The notes under the pieces were generated by a model. The model was given only the letters and a program-made list of their open reading frames with translations, was not told the origin of the DNA and did no database searches. The translations under genes were made by a program, and so were the position numbers. Positions 1 to 10,340 of a stretch of DNA of 64,000 bases are shown in pieces. This DNA comes from Entoloma clypeatum. Taxonomy: Eukaryota > Basidiomycota > Agaricomycetes > Agaricales > Entolomataceae. The stretch's first letter is position 1; each line of letters begins with the position of its first letter. The DNA lies in the NCBI GenBank assembly GCA_963565915.1, contig OY751488.1, positions 930,001 through 994,000 on the forward strand. The letters run 5' to 3'.

Positions 1-1568
1 TGCGCGCGTTCTTTTTCCTTACAATGTGTACAAGAGGCGAAATGTTTAATATATTTTTTATGTAGATCACTGCTAATGTGATCTACGCACTCTGTACTGG
101 TACTGGCTAATATATTATACGTCTGTTGAGAGGTATTATTAGCATTCCGCAATTGATAAGGTTCAAGAAAGGGTTTCGACGAACCGTCAAGTTCTATCTC
201 ATCCTCAAACACATCCGGCCCCATCCGTTCCTGGTCGATGTCCATCATCTTTAGCGATTCTTCTATCGACGGGGCTATGCGACGCTGTTTAGCTGGCCTT
301 TCGTCGATGTCAGGGATGATGGTATCTAAGATACGGAGGTTCGACCCAGAGGGTCGTGCGCCGATTTCTCGAGCAAGCTTTCGCACTTTCTCATTCTTTT
401 TCCATGCTGACGGCCTTCCAGAAGGAAGCCCGGTGTACTGGGAAGGAGGAGGGTTCATGCGTTGCAGGAGCGACTGCATTTTCTCCGACTCAGGCTGCGC
501 GGTACTTGTAGTTTTCCCACGGCCCGTTATAGTGGTGAAGGCAGGTGCATGATGAGGAGGGAGAGGGCAAGGAGCACGTTGACGAGGAGGAAGGGGACAA
601 GGAGCAGGACGACGAGGGATGTGCTCAATGGCTGGTGCGATGAACTCGACCATTTCCTCGGCATGGTCGGAGTCGTTGTCGGCATTGTTGGCGCGTTTCT
701 TCTGGTTGCGCCAGCGTCCCTTTCCCTTCTTCTTTTCAGAAGCGGTACTTGGGTCGGTCGAGTTAGGCTGCTCGTCAGCATTGTTACGCGAGGTACTTGG
801 CGCTGTCTGCTTTTCCCATTTGGGGTCTTGCCCCTTCCGCTTGGTCCCGGAGATTTTCCGGGCCTGCTCATTGGACGCCCGAGTAGACCCTACCGAATAT
901 TTGCGCTTATACTCCGAAATGATGCTCTCGGCGACGGCTTTGTAGGTGAAATCGTCGGCGTCATAGACCTGGAAAAGGGCGGTGGAGAGTGACGACCAGG
1001 CGTCAGGAATCGCATTGGCCAGGATCATTGCCTGCATCAGATCGGGGACGACAAAGTTCGAATCGGCGAGCCGAGCGAAAAGGGACCCCAAGCGTTCGAT
1101 TTCAGGCACGGGGTCACATCCAGAGAGTTTGAAGGAGGCAGCAATCTTGAAGTTGCCAAAAATGGTGGCGGGGGAGACCTTCGAATACGCGTCTTTCAAC
1201 GATGTCCAAGCTTCTTTTGAGGTTGAGGCGTCCTTGATGTGCCTCCTGATTGCTTCGGAGACTTTGAGATGGATGGAACCCAGAGCCATGTCGTCATCTC
1301 TGATCCAGGCCTTCTTTTCCTTGGCGAAGGCGGGATGGTCGACAGTGATAGTGACCGCCGGAGGTTGAGTCGCAGATGTCGAGGTGGCGGAGGCAGGGGT
1401 GGAGACCGTGACCGTAAAGTCCTTGATGTCGGGGCGCTCAATGTCGCCGGATACGAGGCGCCAGACTCCTTGATGGAGAAGGTAGGACTTCATCTTTTCA
1501 GCCCAGCTTTGGTAGTCAATGCCGTCGAAGACGACGATGGAGTCGAGGGCGGAGCGAGAGGTAGACAT
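1..1568 (-). CDS. Copia-1 gag-pol, 5' part, intact and running off the window
   Basis: Reading the minus strand from the ATG at 1568, I find 522 codons with no stop down to base 1, so the frame continues outside the window. The first ~240 residues are a copia-type (UBN2-like) Gag, with motifs such as YQSWAEKMKSYLLHQGVW near residue 20 and LMQAMILANAIPDAWSSL near 185. A Lys/Arg-rich stretch (KKKGKGRWRNQKKRANN) lies near residues 285-300. A Pro/Arg-rich linker follows, then an acidic stretch (PDVFEDEIELDG), and a CxxC pair (SCTHC) near residue 511. No CCHC knuckle was seen. By comparison with Copia-2, the protease DSG motif should begin just past the edge. About 345 nt separate the primer binding site from the ATG. 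Gag packages the RNA and Pol copies and integrates it. The absence of stops contrasts with Copia-2 and suggests a younger, possibly competent copy. Confidence 0.9.
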   Translation of the reverse strand, partial: MSTSRSALDSIVVFDGIDYQSWAEKMKSYLLHQGVWRLVSGDIERPDIKDFTVTVSTPASATSTSATQPPAVTITVDHPAFAKEKKAWIRDDDMALGSIHLKVSEAIRRHIKDASTSKEAWTSLKDAYSKVSPATIFGNFKIAASFKLSGCDPVPEIERLGSLFARLADSNFVVPDLMQAMILANAIPDAWSSLSTALFQVYDADDFTYKAVAESIISEYKRKYSVGSTRASNEQARKISGTKRKGQDPKWEKQTAPSTSRNNADEQPNSTDPSTASEKKKGKGRWRNQKKRANNADNDSDHAEEMVEFIAPAIEHIPRRPAPCPLPPRQRAPCPLPPHHAPAFTTITGRGKTTSTAQPESEKMQSLLQRMNPPPSQYTGLPSGRPSAWKKNEKVRKLAREIGARPSGSNLRILDTIIPDIDERPAKQRRIAPSIEESLKMMDIDQERMGPDVFEDEIELDGSSKPFLEPYQLRNANNTSQQTYNILASTSTECVDHISSDLHKKYIKHFASCTHCKEKERA

Positions 1569-1915
1569 TGTAGATGAATCTAAAAAAGGGTTCCCAATCA
1601 GTGATATGTTATGAATATGATTTAAGAAAACAATTAAATGATTCCTTATGACATATTCCCTTCAGGAATAGTGGTCACGGGAAAACCCTTTATATGTCAG
1701 AAACGTATAAGGTGCGATCAACGTTTCCACATAGAGTGTACTAGGTCAATCCCCTTAGGGACATCTCATGACAGGTACTTGTCGTAATGACGTTCCCAGG
1801 TTCATATGTGAAGAAGTAAGACTCAGAACCTAGATCTTTCGATCGGTTCTTTGCCAACCAGGGTAGAGTGGGCAGGTACTCGCTGTTGCCAGCGTTTCCC
1901 AAGTCCCTCTGCTAT

Positions 1916-1930
1916 CCGGGGCCCATAACC
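1916..1930 (-). promoter_or_regulatory. Primer binding site of Copia-1
   Basis: Immediately inside the LTR, the minus strand reads GGTTATGGGCCCCGG. This is complementary to the anticodon stem-loop of initiator tRNA-Met rather than to a tRNA 3' end. Drosophila copia is known to use an internal tRNAiMet fragment as primer, so the same half-tRNA priming is inferred here. Confidence 0.7.
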
Positions 1931-2080
1931 TGTTGAAGTTCCACCTGGGCGCTAGCCGCAAGTGTACTGAAGCAACCGGCTACAGTGGAAGTACTCTACG
2001 ATACCGTTCTGACCACTTACATAGATTGGAGAGGGTGAGGCTGGTGAGAGCAGTTGAGGCTGGTAAGAGCGATGGAGGCT

Positions 2081-2163
2081 AGCGGCAGTCTGGCGTAATG
2101 GTCATGCTGTCTGCATCTTAGGCTTGATCACCTAGGGAAAGGTCGCCGGTTCGAACCCGGCTG
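2081..2163 (+). promoter_or_regulatory. tRNA-like head with pol III A and B boxes
   Basis: TGGCGTAATGG at 2091-2101 fits the A-box consensus and GGTTCGAACC at 2148-2157 is a perfect B box, about 47 nt apart. GCCGG / CCGGC around TTCGAAC (2145-2161) forms a perfect 5-bp T-stem with a 7-nt loop. No matching acceptor stem is visible, so this is a tRNA-derived internal promoter and not a tRNA gene. Confidence 0.75.
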
Positions 2164-2992
2164 AACTCAACACCTTGTAAGTCTACCGTGGGAACGTCTC
2201 CTAAGGTAGCATAAAGTTGAGGGTGCACGAAGTAGTCATGTGTCATTACCTAATACATCACATGATGGAATGTGTTGCCGCAACACCCCAAGTAGCCTCC
2301 GCCCCATGGGGTGTATGGTGATGCCCGTAAAGGGACCGAACAACTGGATAGGGGATGATAAGAGGGGGAATCCGGAAAAACAAACCGAATATGGGATATG
2401 CCCCCATCAGGTCACCCCCCCCTGCATAAATTGAACCTCCATTGGGGTAACTCCCTTGTTAGAGGGGTTCCACTCTCGCTTGCAGGCCGCATCACTGGGG
2501 GGGCTCGTGGTGTATCCATGTGCTGGTTCCCTGGGTATGTACTAGGCTGAGAGGTGCTATGTAGGTCGTTAGTCATCTGCCTGTGGGCCCACATCACTGG
2601 GCTTTAACTCCCTGGGTATGTCAAAGGGTCTTAACAACTCCGGATCAGTGGCTTGTCCCTGAGTGATCCATCCGGTTGGGCGATGGCAAGACAGAGATCC
2701 TGGACAGTGTGGGGATCCGCGCCAGATGGCATCAGCGAACCACCTGCCAGGGAACGGGAAACTGGGGCGGACGTGGTCTTCGGGCCGAAACCTGCCGAGT
2801 GTAAAAGACTCCTCCAGCGGGCTGTAGCAGACAGGGACAGTCCCTCTGATCTGGCTCGAGAGCACTATATCCTCTGTCGGTTCTCCTGATGTAGTAATAA
2901 GTCAGGTGAGAATCTAAGTTGATTCCGGGGTGGGGCTGTAAAAAGCCGGGGCAAAAACCCCATAATACCAGGCTCCTCCCGCAAGGGGGGGG

Positions 2993-4123
2993 CCTAAACT
3001 TCGCGGCCTCGCAGTCTCTGATGACACTGAAACCTTGGCCATTGGACACGGGTTCTCGAACCTGGTCAGTCTGCTAGGGGGTCTCTCTCAACTGGAAGTA
3101 ATCCATATTTTCACCGACTCTGTCAACGCCATTCGGCGCGCCACAGACCCGGATCTCCACTCCTCGCAGGCTACTGCGCTCGCTATCATCAGTAACCTGA
3201 TTCCTTGGTTTGAGGAACCCGGTCTGAATTCCAAGATCATCTTTCACCATGTCCCCGATTGCTCGGACCATGGCTTCGAACCTCACCGTGCAGTACACGA
3301 CTTCGCCTCCTCGATTCGCATTGAGTGTGGTGAGTCGGCCGCCAGATCCCTCGACTTCAATACTAAGCAATTCACGGACGACATGCTCGGTGACTGGAAC
3401 AACCTGTACCAGTCCCCCAAGTATGTTGGCCGATTCTACCAATTCCCGAGATCGTGTGTCAGACGCCAAGACCACGCTCGGGCCAAATGTATGAAGCCGT
3501 CCCACCTCAAGGGCGGTACATGGCTTAAGGATGTGGGTCACTCCCAATCCCTCACGGCTCAAATGGTCCGCGGCCTCACCAGCCACGCCCCAATTGGCCA
3601 CTATAGACATAGGTTCAACATTGGTGACAAAGTTGAACAATGCGACTGTGGTCAGAGGTCCGCCGAGGACTTCGCCCACGTTTTCTACAAATGTCTGCAT
3701 CACCCCACCAGGCCACCAGACATGCCCACCTTCTCGAGGAATTCTCCCATCTGGGACGTCTTCGGGAAATTCATCATGGATAACCCAGGGGCATTCGCCT
3801 TCCGGGATCGTCCAACGCCCAACACAACCGTTGGCGGTAGTCGCGTGGTAGCGCGCTGGGTTCAAAGGGGTGCAGCCCCCTCTGGCAAGCGAACGCGATC
3901 GAAGGATAAGAACCGCACAGGCGCTTCTTTGGGGGGCAGGGCGCAGACACTCCCCAGCGCCGCTAACGGCCAACCTCGCAAGGTTGGAGTGCTCTTGTAT
4001 CGCGCGACCGAATACTCGGGTGCGCATACTAACGCGTTTGTTTATAACAGACTCCCCCGTCCTGGCGCGAGGACTTTTCAGCTCGACGGAGCTTTGCGCC
4101 GCTTGTTCTTCCTGCGTACGTAG
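2993..4123 (+). pseudogene. LINE ORF2 C-terminal fragment (RNase H and zinc knuckle)
   Basis: An open frame without its own convincing ATG. It encodes an RNase H-like segment: DDTETLAIGHGFSNLV carries the conserved acidic helix, then IFTDSVNAIRR carries the next catalytic Asp, and HHVPDCSDHGFEPHRAVHDFAS resembles the end of the fold. A CxC...H...C knuckle follows (CDCGQRSAEDFAHVFYKC), typical of LINE ORF2 C-termini. The frame stays open to the TAG near 4121. It retains the acidic-helix segment that the full-length LINE at 27316-30990 lacks. It is probably not translated usefully; it survives as the tail recognised by the LINE reverse transcriptase. Confidence 0.75.
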
Positions 4124-4389
4124 GTCCTCGGACCGATGTAGTTTACTCTATGTCAAGCGGACTGTACCCCTAGTATACCGCTATATAAATTGTTGACCAA
4201 AAAAAAAAAAAAAAAGAGCGATGGAGGCGGTTAAGAGTCAAGAGACAACTTGTTGATATTGACAGTTTCCTGGTCTTATATACCGTACTACTGTTTGTAC
4301 CAACCAAACAAGTATGTAATGAAGATATGTAAAGGTCACGTGATGTAATCTAATCTAATCTAATCTACGTGATGGGAAAAGTTTCAACA

Positions 4390-5207
4390 GTTGTGGCGTG
4401 GTGACTTGTAGATGGCTGGTTGAGGCTGGGAGGATGGTGGCAGGGGTAGGTGGTGATCCGGAGGTGTCTGGGTTAGCATGGTGGAGCACGCAGCCAGCGC
4501 GAATGGCAGGGGAGTGGGTGGTGTCGCCGTTAAAGGTGTCGTGATGTGGCAGTTGCAGTGCGGCATGGGTCGGGCACGCAGCCAGCGCGTCGTGGGTCGG
4601 AGGACGGGACAACGGAGGCAGGGACCTGGGAAGGGTCGAGAGATGGCGGCAAGCGGCGTCCATGGCCAAGCCGACATGGTGGGAGGTGCTTCTGGCGACG
4701 CCGATGGTGGGGACCGCATCGACATCGTCGTTTCAGCACCTTGAAATGGGGGACAACATTGACAACAGCAGTGGGTACTGCTGCCATTGCCAATGTATGG
4801 CCATGTCAGCAACGGCAGTGGGTACTGCACCGCTGCGGACACACCCTCACCCCACAGTGGTGTCTTCGTGCAAAAGGCAGGAGGGGGTCATCGATGGGCG
4901 AAATTTGACATGATGGTTGACTGCCAAAGCTCAAATCGGATCAATGAAACCTTAACAACCCACTTGAGTCGGAGCTTGAAATGACTTGGAAGCTTCTGAA
5001 TCGACGTGCCTGTTTCAACAACTTCCTTGAATATCATTGATATGAACCATCCAGACGAGGATTCAACACTGTGCTTTCGATAATGGATATGTACAAGTAA
5101 TTTGAACAGGATTTTTGACATGAAAAATATTTCCATTGTAAGTAGATCTACGGACTTGACACCATGTGTTATCTAATGCTATCATCACTACCTAGAGCTA
5201 CGGACTG
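4390..5207. other. Gene-free stretch with GGT-rich low complexity
   Basis: From about 4395 to 4740 the sequence is rich in GGTGG/GGCTGG words; the rest is unremarkable. Reading frames here are short and purine-rich and look accidental. No gene or element terminus was found. Confidence 0.5.
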
Positions 5208-6308
5208 ATGTGCAGTGCTATGTTAGCTACTGACCCTGGCAGCGAAATATGTAGCCCAGACATTTTTCCTGATGTTAAAAAGGGTCGAGGAGCAGACGCT
5301 GGCTACAGTCTTGATCTCAAGAAGTCGTCGTGTGCTAATCTCGTGAGATTCCAGTATGCCAGTGCCGCGCAGTCATCCAAATCATCACCGTGCTCCAACG
5401 TGCCAATAATCTGCCCTTTGTGCCCCACCCAGAACCCAGCTGTTTGGACATATAACCTTCACACACACTTTCGCGAGCAACACAATATTGTGTCCCCATT
5501 GCAATACCCCATGAAAATCCAGCTCTCGGAATACGAAACAGGTGTAATGAAGATCTGGGATACTCGTTTCGTACGGAAGCCTCACAATCTCAAGAAGAAA
5601 ACTGTTCCTATGTTAATATCTGAAGCTCATAGCTCACAGTTGGCCCTGCGGTGAGGAATGTTATTCAGCGCGGGTTCGAAATATCTCACATCCACGTCAC
5701 AGAATCGAAAATCCCTCAGAAAACGAAACACCAGAGTCATCCGATGCTGAGCACGATGCAACTGAGCCTTTGATCGACGAATCCGCTCTGCCCCCATCTG
5801 ATGCCAGTGGAGATGAAACCCCCGACATTGACGACCTTGCTTCTGATCTGCCTGAGATTGTCGAACAAAGATCCCCACATCCTGAGCCCATGCAATCTCA
5901 GTGTCTGACACCCACTCGAGCCTCTGAAGGAACACACCTTGCAGCAGACCAGTCAAAGACACCAACAATCCAGCTTGGAGCCGAGATTTTGCCATCCCCT
6001 TCCCGCACTTCACAAGTCGAGCCTCGGATTCGGCGTGTCCGCAAAACCAGGAGGTTTGACCTTGGTGCATGCGAGTGTGGCTATGAGGTATCAAATTCAG
6101 AGATTGAAAAGGGTGACACTGTCATGCGATGCAAGGTTGCTGGGTGCGAGACCGTCTGGGTGAGTCGTTATGAAAATGATTATCGGAGCTGCTGATGAGT
6201 TTGGGTCAGTACCATCGCGAGTGCATGAAATACGATATCGTACCTAAGAATTGGTCATGCCGAAGTTGCAAAGCAAGTACCACAAGCACAAAACGTCGTC
6301 GTACTTGA
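5208..6308 (+). CDS. C2H2 / PHD zinc-finger protein gene
   Basis: The first exon (ATG 5208) includes a C2H2-type finger (CPLCPTQNPAVWTYNLHTHF followed by REQH). A frame change between ~5650 and 5700 suggests an intron or frameshift I could not place. An acidic Ser/Pro-rich stretch follows (5700-6030). The last part is a PHD-like finger: CECGYEVSNSEIEKGD, then MRCKVAGCETVW. It is completed across a 50-nt intron (6160-6209, GTGAGT...GTCAG) by YHRECMKYDIVPKNWSCRSC, and ends at the TGA at 6306. The exact joining of the PHD cysteine/histidine ligands across the intron strongly supports that splice. Proteins with this finger pair are, from memory, multicopy in mushrooms; a chromatin or nucleic-acid binding role is inferred. 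Confidence 0.6.
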
Positions 6309-7149
6309 TATATATCCCACTATTATCATAGAAAGTATAATTTTTGCTTTGTTCATGTCGACAGAAGAAACATATGACCAAGCACGTGATGTGAAATTAC
6401 CATATATGGCAGGTAGGGGGGGGGGGGCAAAACCGATGCTGAACCAAAAGTTCCGACTGTATATGCAAAAGTCCCGTTCCGCACCCCCTTGGTCAAACAG
6501 GGATCACTGTGGGGAGGACGTATCAAACGTACGAGCGTGTAAATCCATCTGGTGACACTCGTCTGTTCACGATATGCAAATCAGCCTTGGGGCCAATTGC
6601 AGCGTAGGAACCGGAACCCAAGAGCAAGGCAGCAAAAAAAAAACGTCGAAGCGTGATGCAAAACATGCGCGAATGGTATAGTAGTTGGGGTATTCAGTGG
6701 TCGGCCCCTCTCGAGACCGACAGCCTTTATATCAGCATCGAGTCACTGGGCCCCGTTGTAATCGACAGCATATTCCTCGGGAAATGCAAGACATGTGTTC
6801 ATGTTTTAGGAGTGCTTTCTTTCGGCGGTTCTGTCACTGGATACTTGCCACATGAACTTGGATCAAACTCTGAAGTAACGATGGCCCTTACCTCGTTTGC
6901 TCCCCTCCCTTAATAGATTCTCCAGCCGTTTTCCAAGCTTTCTCTACCTCAGAAGTTGTTGAATAGGTGCACCGATCATGATCGACAAAAGTGATCGAAC
7001 CATTCCTCCGTGATATTCGATTTTATCACAGACTATCACAGCATTTCTCCGCCCCTTTTGATTGAAAATAGGGTACATGGCAAAAACGCGAGGAGGAGGT
7101 CTGGTGGCTGTGCATTTGACTTCAGCAGGCAGCGCCCTCCTGATATCCA
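6309..7149. other. Intergenic stretch, no gene recognised
   Basis: Contains a G12 run at about 6417-6427 and short frames without recognisable motifs. Nothing supports a gene or a transposon end. Confidence 0.45.
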
Positions 7150-8179
7150 ATGTCGCAACCACCACCCTCGTCCACCCTTCAGTCCGTCATCCACCACTTC
7201 AAGCCCCACCCCGCCGAGGCCCTGCAGCGCATCCGCGCCAACGTCCTCCTCGTCCTTTTTACCAACCTTCTCCCGCTCCCCGTGCCGTCCGTGCAGCGAG
7301 CGGTGTGGATCGTCGCCCACAAGCAAGGCGCGGCGAGGGACCCAACAAGGTTGGTCGTGGGGATGGGGACTGAGAGATGAGAGGCGGACAGGGCGTGGAG
7401 GTGGATCTGTGTTTTTGGTGCGTTTCCTCATCCTCGTTCGTGTTCTGTGACCATGGGTACTGAGAAAAAATATACAGAAGCGGCGGCGGCGGCTTTACTC
7501 GCGTTCAACGTCCTGCAAGGCTCCACGCCGTCAAGTACCCCCGCCCGCCCATCCCGCTTCCACCGAACTCCTCGCCCGCAAAGATAAGGACCAAACCGCT
7601 GTACAAAGGTACACAGTCCCCAAAGCGGCATTTTACAGTCCTTTCACCAAGCGTACTCAGACCTCTTTATCCAACGACACAGTCAAGCCCACAACCACAG
7701 CGCCCGTCCTCCACGCCCACCCGCCCTCGCCACTGTCATCGCCCTCAAAGACGGCTCAATACCCCTCAACCTCCGTCTCTGCGACAATGCAGGGCTCGTC
7801 CATCGCGATGGTGGGCACACCGAGCCCGAGTCCCCTGGTGGACTCAACAAGCGCCTCAAACCGAGTCTGGACGACGGTGAACAGTATTCCAGCGAGTCCG
7901 ACGAAAGCGAGGTCGAGAGCGATGTACACATGGAAGACTTCGCGCTTGTGCAAGCCAGGGCACGAAAATCCTGTCGTGTCGGCCTATAGGGGTGGACATG
8001 TTGGCGTTGGACGTGAGTCGTTTTCTCCCCCTTTTTGCTCCTATATGCGTTTTCGTTCTCCTCGTTCGATGGTTTACTGATATGTACTGTTGTGATAGGT
8101 GCGTTGGATGAATCAGTTGAGCCAGATGCTACCACCGTCGGATGATAGAGATGGGGATTGCGAAGACAACGATTGTTGA
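7150..8179 (+). CDS. Unrecognised spliced gene candidate
   Basis: I do not recognise a family. A first exon from ATG 7150 reads MSQPPPSSTLQSVIHHFKPH with a hydrophobic segment (NVLLVLFTNLLPLPVPSVQR). A second frame is protein-like from ATG 7453 (EKKYTEAAAAALLAFNVLQG), has one in-frame TAA at 7585, and reopens through VIALKDGSIPLNLRLCDNAG and an acidic stretch (SSESDESEVESDVHMEDF) to a TAG at 7987. A GTGAGT...GATAG intron at about 8012-8098 leads to a final exon ending in an acidic tail and TGA at 8177. Codon bias towards C in third positions supports coding. Exon joins between 7370 and 7650 are unresolved, so it could be a pseudogene. Confidence 0.35.
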
Positions 8180-8962
8180 GACACAATACAGAATGAAAAT
8201 AGGATGATGCATATAGACGCGGTACTTGAGTAAGTAATATTGTTCGACTCCCAATGTCGTCTACACATGATTGCGAAATAATATGTGTGTCTTCATGTGC
8301 AGCTTCGAATGCGTGTATGACGGCGTAGCGCGAACGGCCAACATTACCGCCTCGGCTCCATTACCACCCGTTTACCAGAATTACTAGTCAAAAGAAGCCT
8401 ATGGCTAATCGATATCACTAACGATATCACTAATCCGGCCGGTGAGAATGAAAGAAGACAAGATGAGGTGCCGTGTAAGTCGTTGCCTTTGTGAAAGATG
8501 ACATGACGACACGGGGAAGATGTTGAACTTATGCCGGCAGGGCGTTGGACGAGCGGAAGGATGCCCCCAGAGGTGACCGTTCCCAAGTGCTTACTTGCCA
8601 GGGAGTGGTCACGAGTGTCGTGGCGCCACCAGGGCATGCCACAGAACAGTGGGCTGCCAGAAATCCGTTCCGGGGTGGCTGGGAAGATGTCGAAGGGTGG
8701 TGCTTCTCTAGCCAGTTAAAACACAGTGTATCGTTTCCCCACGTTTCACTGCCGTGATGCTCACAGTGCAAGGGGCCCCCCGGAGTGTCCATAGAAGTCA
8801 ATGTCACTCAGCCCTCTCATGACGGCTCACCTGACTTTCAGTCTTCGGCCTCATTGCTCAATCTACGGGCCATCGGGCATTGGGCCTCCGAGTGGGAAGC
8901 CTACCACACGACTGCATAGTCTCTTTATCCACACCCCTGACCCCCCCCCCCCCCCCCGCAGG
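8180..8962. other. Intergenic stretch ending in a C17 tract
   Basis: No gene recognised. It contains a short GATATCACTAA repeat near 8411-8431. A homopolymer of 17 C at 8941-8957 directly precedes the TATA box of the next gene. Confidence 0.5.
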
Positions 8963-8969
8963 TATAAAA
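8963..8969 (+). promoter_or_regulatory. TATA box of the secreted protein gene
   Basis: TATAAAA lies 58 nt upstream of the ATG at 9027, a usual distance for a fungal TATA promoter with a short leader. Confidence 0.65.
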
Positions 8970-9026
8970 CGCTTTATGATATTCCCTCTGACTTCCAGAT
9001 CACCTCTCACCTTCTCGACCCATTCC

Positions 9027-9695
9027 ATGAAGCTCCTTTCCAGTCTCACCGTGGCAACCGCTGCCGTCCTCTTTGCCGCTGGCACCGCTTCTGCCCAGGG
9101 GGTGTACATTGGAAACGGAACCCTCACGTCTGTAAAGCCGGGAAAACAATTCACTTTCAGACTCATGAGACCTGTAGATTCTTCATATATGTTCAAGTCA
9201 AAACCCATATACTCAATGCACCCTGACACTTCACCCAGTACTCGCGCTACCACCAAACCGAACTCGGCGTCACCATCGGTTTCCAGGCGTGCCGAGCCGG
9301 CGTAAACGGCTGCAGCCACGACCTCTCCCAGGGCCTTGGCAAGGTGATCTTACCAAGAACCGCATTCGATCCAAAGGTCGCCTTTCATGATGCAAACCTA
9401 GTTGGTTTATACCAGAAATTCACCGTCACGATCCCTCAAAACGCAAAGAAGGGAGCGGCCCTGCTAGGAGTTAGGCGTGAAACCGCCTCGACCACTTTGG
9501 TGAGATTTTGTTCCCTTCCTTCCTCATGTTTTACAAGATTCGGTTCTTTCGCAATGGGGACCGCTCATTCTTGTTCGGGACTGCGGCGGTTAATAAATCC
9601 TTTTTTGTATCTGGCTCGCTGATGTTTATCTTTCATATCAGCGTTCTACGTACCCTCTCGCCGAGAATATGTACCTTGATCTCACCATGATCTAA
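9027..9695 (+). CDS. Small secreted protein, three exons
   Basis: Exons 9027-9173, 9239-9499 and 9642-9695 join in frame into 153 residues. The introns are 65 nt (GTAGAT...CCCAG) and 142 nt (GTGAGA...ATCAG). Residues 1-23 (MKLLSSLTVATAAVLFAAGT, then ASA) are a classic signal peptide with an Ala-x-Ala cleavage site. The mature protein is about 130 residues, with two close cysteines (ACRAGVNGC), a region like FTFRLMRPYSRYHQTELGVT and a beta-rich segment (LYQKFTVTIPQNAKKGAALL). It resembles uncharacterised small secreted proteins of mushrooms; I cannot name a function. A TATA box, exact splice phasing and an AATAAA overlapping the stop (9694-9699) make it the best-supported host gene here. It is intact, unlike nearly everything around it. 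Confidence 0.75.
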
Positions 9696-9767
9696 TAAAA
9701 ATGTTTGGACTGGGCGAGTAGCAATCTAGGTGTCGCTGATGGGGTGGACCGTGGGGCTGAGTCAAGG

Positions 9768-9890
9768 GGGTGTTGGAACGCGACTACAGCAACACACGTC
9801 GGACTTTTTTTTTTTGGCATCGCGAGACCCCCCCCTCCTTCCTAATATAGCATGTTATACCCACAAACATATATATTTCTATGAAAAACA
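9768..9890 (+). repeat. Dispersed repeat, copy 1
   Basis: This stretch and 10197-10340 share a layout: GGGGGTG..GGAACG/CAG, a T-run after ..ACTTTTTTTTTT, a C-run, CCTTYCTAATWTAG, then an AT-rich end with ATATAT and AACAT. This is a degenerate copy of one noncoding repeat family of unknown type. Confidence 0.55.
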
Positions 9891-10196
9891 TAAGATCAAA
9901 AACAATAAACTTCTCACAAAATTACAAATGAACGAGGATGTCAGTGTGCAGGTACCTATCAATGTTTTTGACTAGAACCTGCCTTGCAGCTATACAGCTC
10001 CACTGCTTCAGAGTAAGTGTATACTGTCTACTCTACTATCATCACCTGTCAGATGTTGGTCAAGGATCTGCAACTAGTGCATCTTTGCATTGGGCTCATT
10101 TGGCAGTCCTGACTGGGCATCTGACTGCCATTTTTGGTCAATTAATTGGAGGGTCAGACTTTTTGACCTTTTGTTTATATTGGCCATGGATTGCCA

Positions 10197-10340
10197 AGGG
10201 GGTGACGGAACAGAAAAAATATACCGGGGGTCCAACTTTTTTTTTTCGGGCCCCAGGGACCCCCCCCCCCATCCCCTCCTTTCTAATTTAGTATGTTGTA
10301 CTCATGCATATATGTTTTTCCAAGAATAAATGACATGAAA
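10197..10340 (+). repeat. Dispersed repeat, copy 2
   Basis: Second copy of the repeat at 9768-9890, with the same order of T-run, C-run and CCTTTCTAATTTAG. The two lie about 430 bp apart in the same orientation, so a local duplication or two insertions of a short element are both possible. Confidence 0.55.

Larger units (their letters stand above)
2080..4215 (+). mobile_element. tRNA-headed, LINE-tailed non-autonomous retroposon
   Basis: A 2.1-kb insertion in the Copia-1 LTR, bounded by a 13-bp target duplication (GAGCGATGGAGGC at 2067-2079 and 4216-4228) and ending in a run of A (4199-4215), the signature of target-primed reverse transcription. Its first ~85 nt are tRNA-like with pol III A and B boxes. 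About 0.85 kb of GC-rich noncoding body follows, including a hairpin-rich stretch at ~2925-2990. From ~2993 it encodes LINE ORF2 C-terminal protein. From 3074 to the poly(A) it is closely similar to the 3' end of the full-length LINE at 29941-31065. No reverse transcriptase is encoded, so it must borrow LINE machinery through the shared tail. It is much longer than ordinary SINEs. Confidence 0.8.
1931..4389 (-). repeat. Copia-1 5' LTR, split by a retroposon insertion
   Basis: The LTR runs on the minus strand from TGTTGAAAC (ending at 4389) to ...CTTCAACA (at 1931). It matches the Copia-2 LTR over its length. It is interrupted at 2080-4215. Removing the insert and one copy of the 13-bp duplication leaves 149 + 161 = 310 bp, as expected from the 311-316 bp Copia-2 LTRs. 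The left piece holds the U5-like end and the right piece the AGATT repeats and the CACGTG box. The flanking GTTGT (4390-4394) may be half of the target duplication; the other half would lie outside the window. Confidence 0.9.

Noticed and set aside
2081..2163. A tRNA gene
   Set aside because: A and B boxes and a T-arm are present, but no acceptor stem pairs and no clean anticodon arm folds. It is the exact start of a retroposon defined by a target duplication.
4478..4913. Several 65-150 codon frames on both strands
   Set aside because: Low-complexity GGT-rich sequence; frames on both strands are equally open, with no motif or splice evidence.
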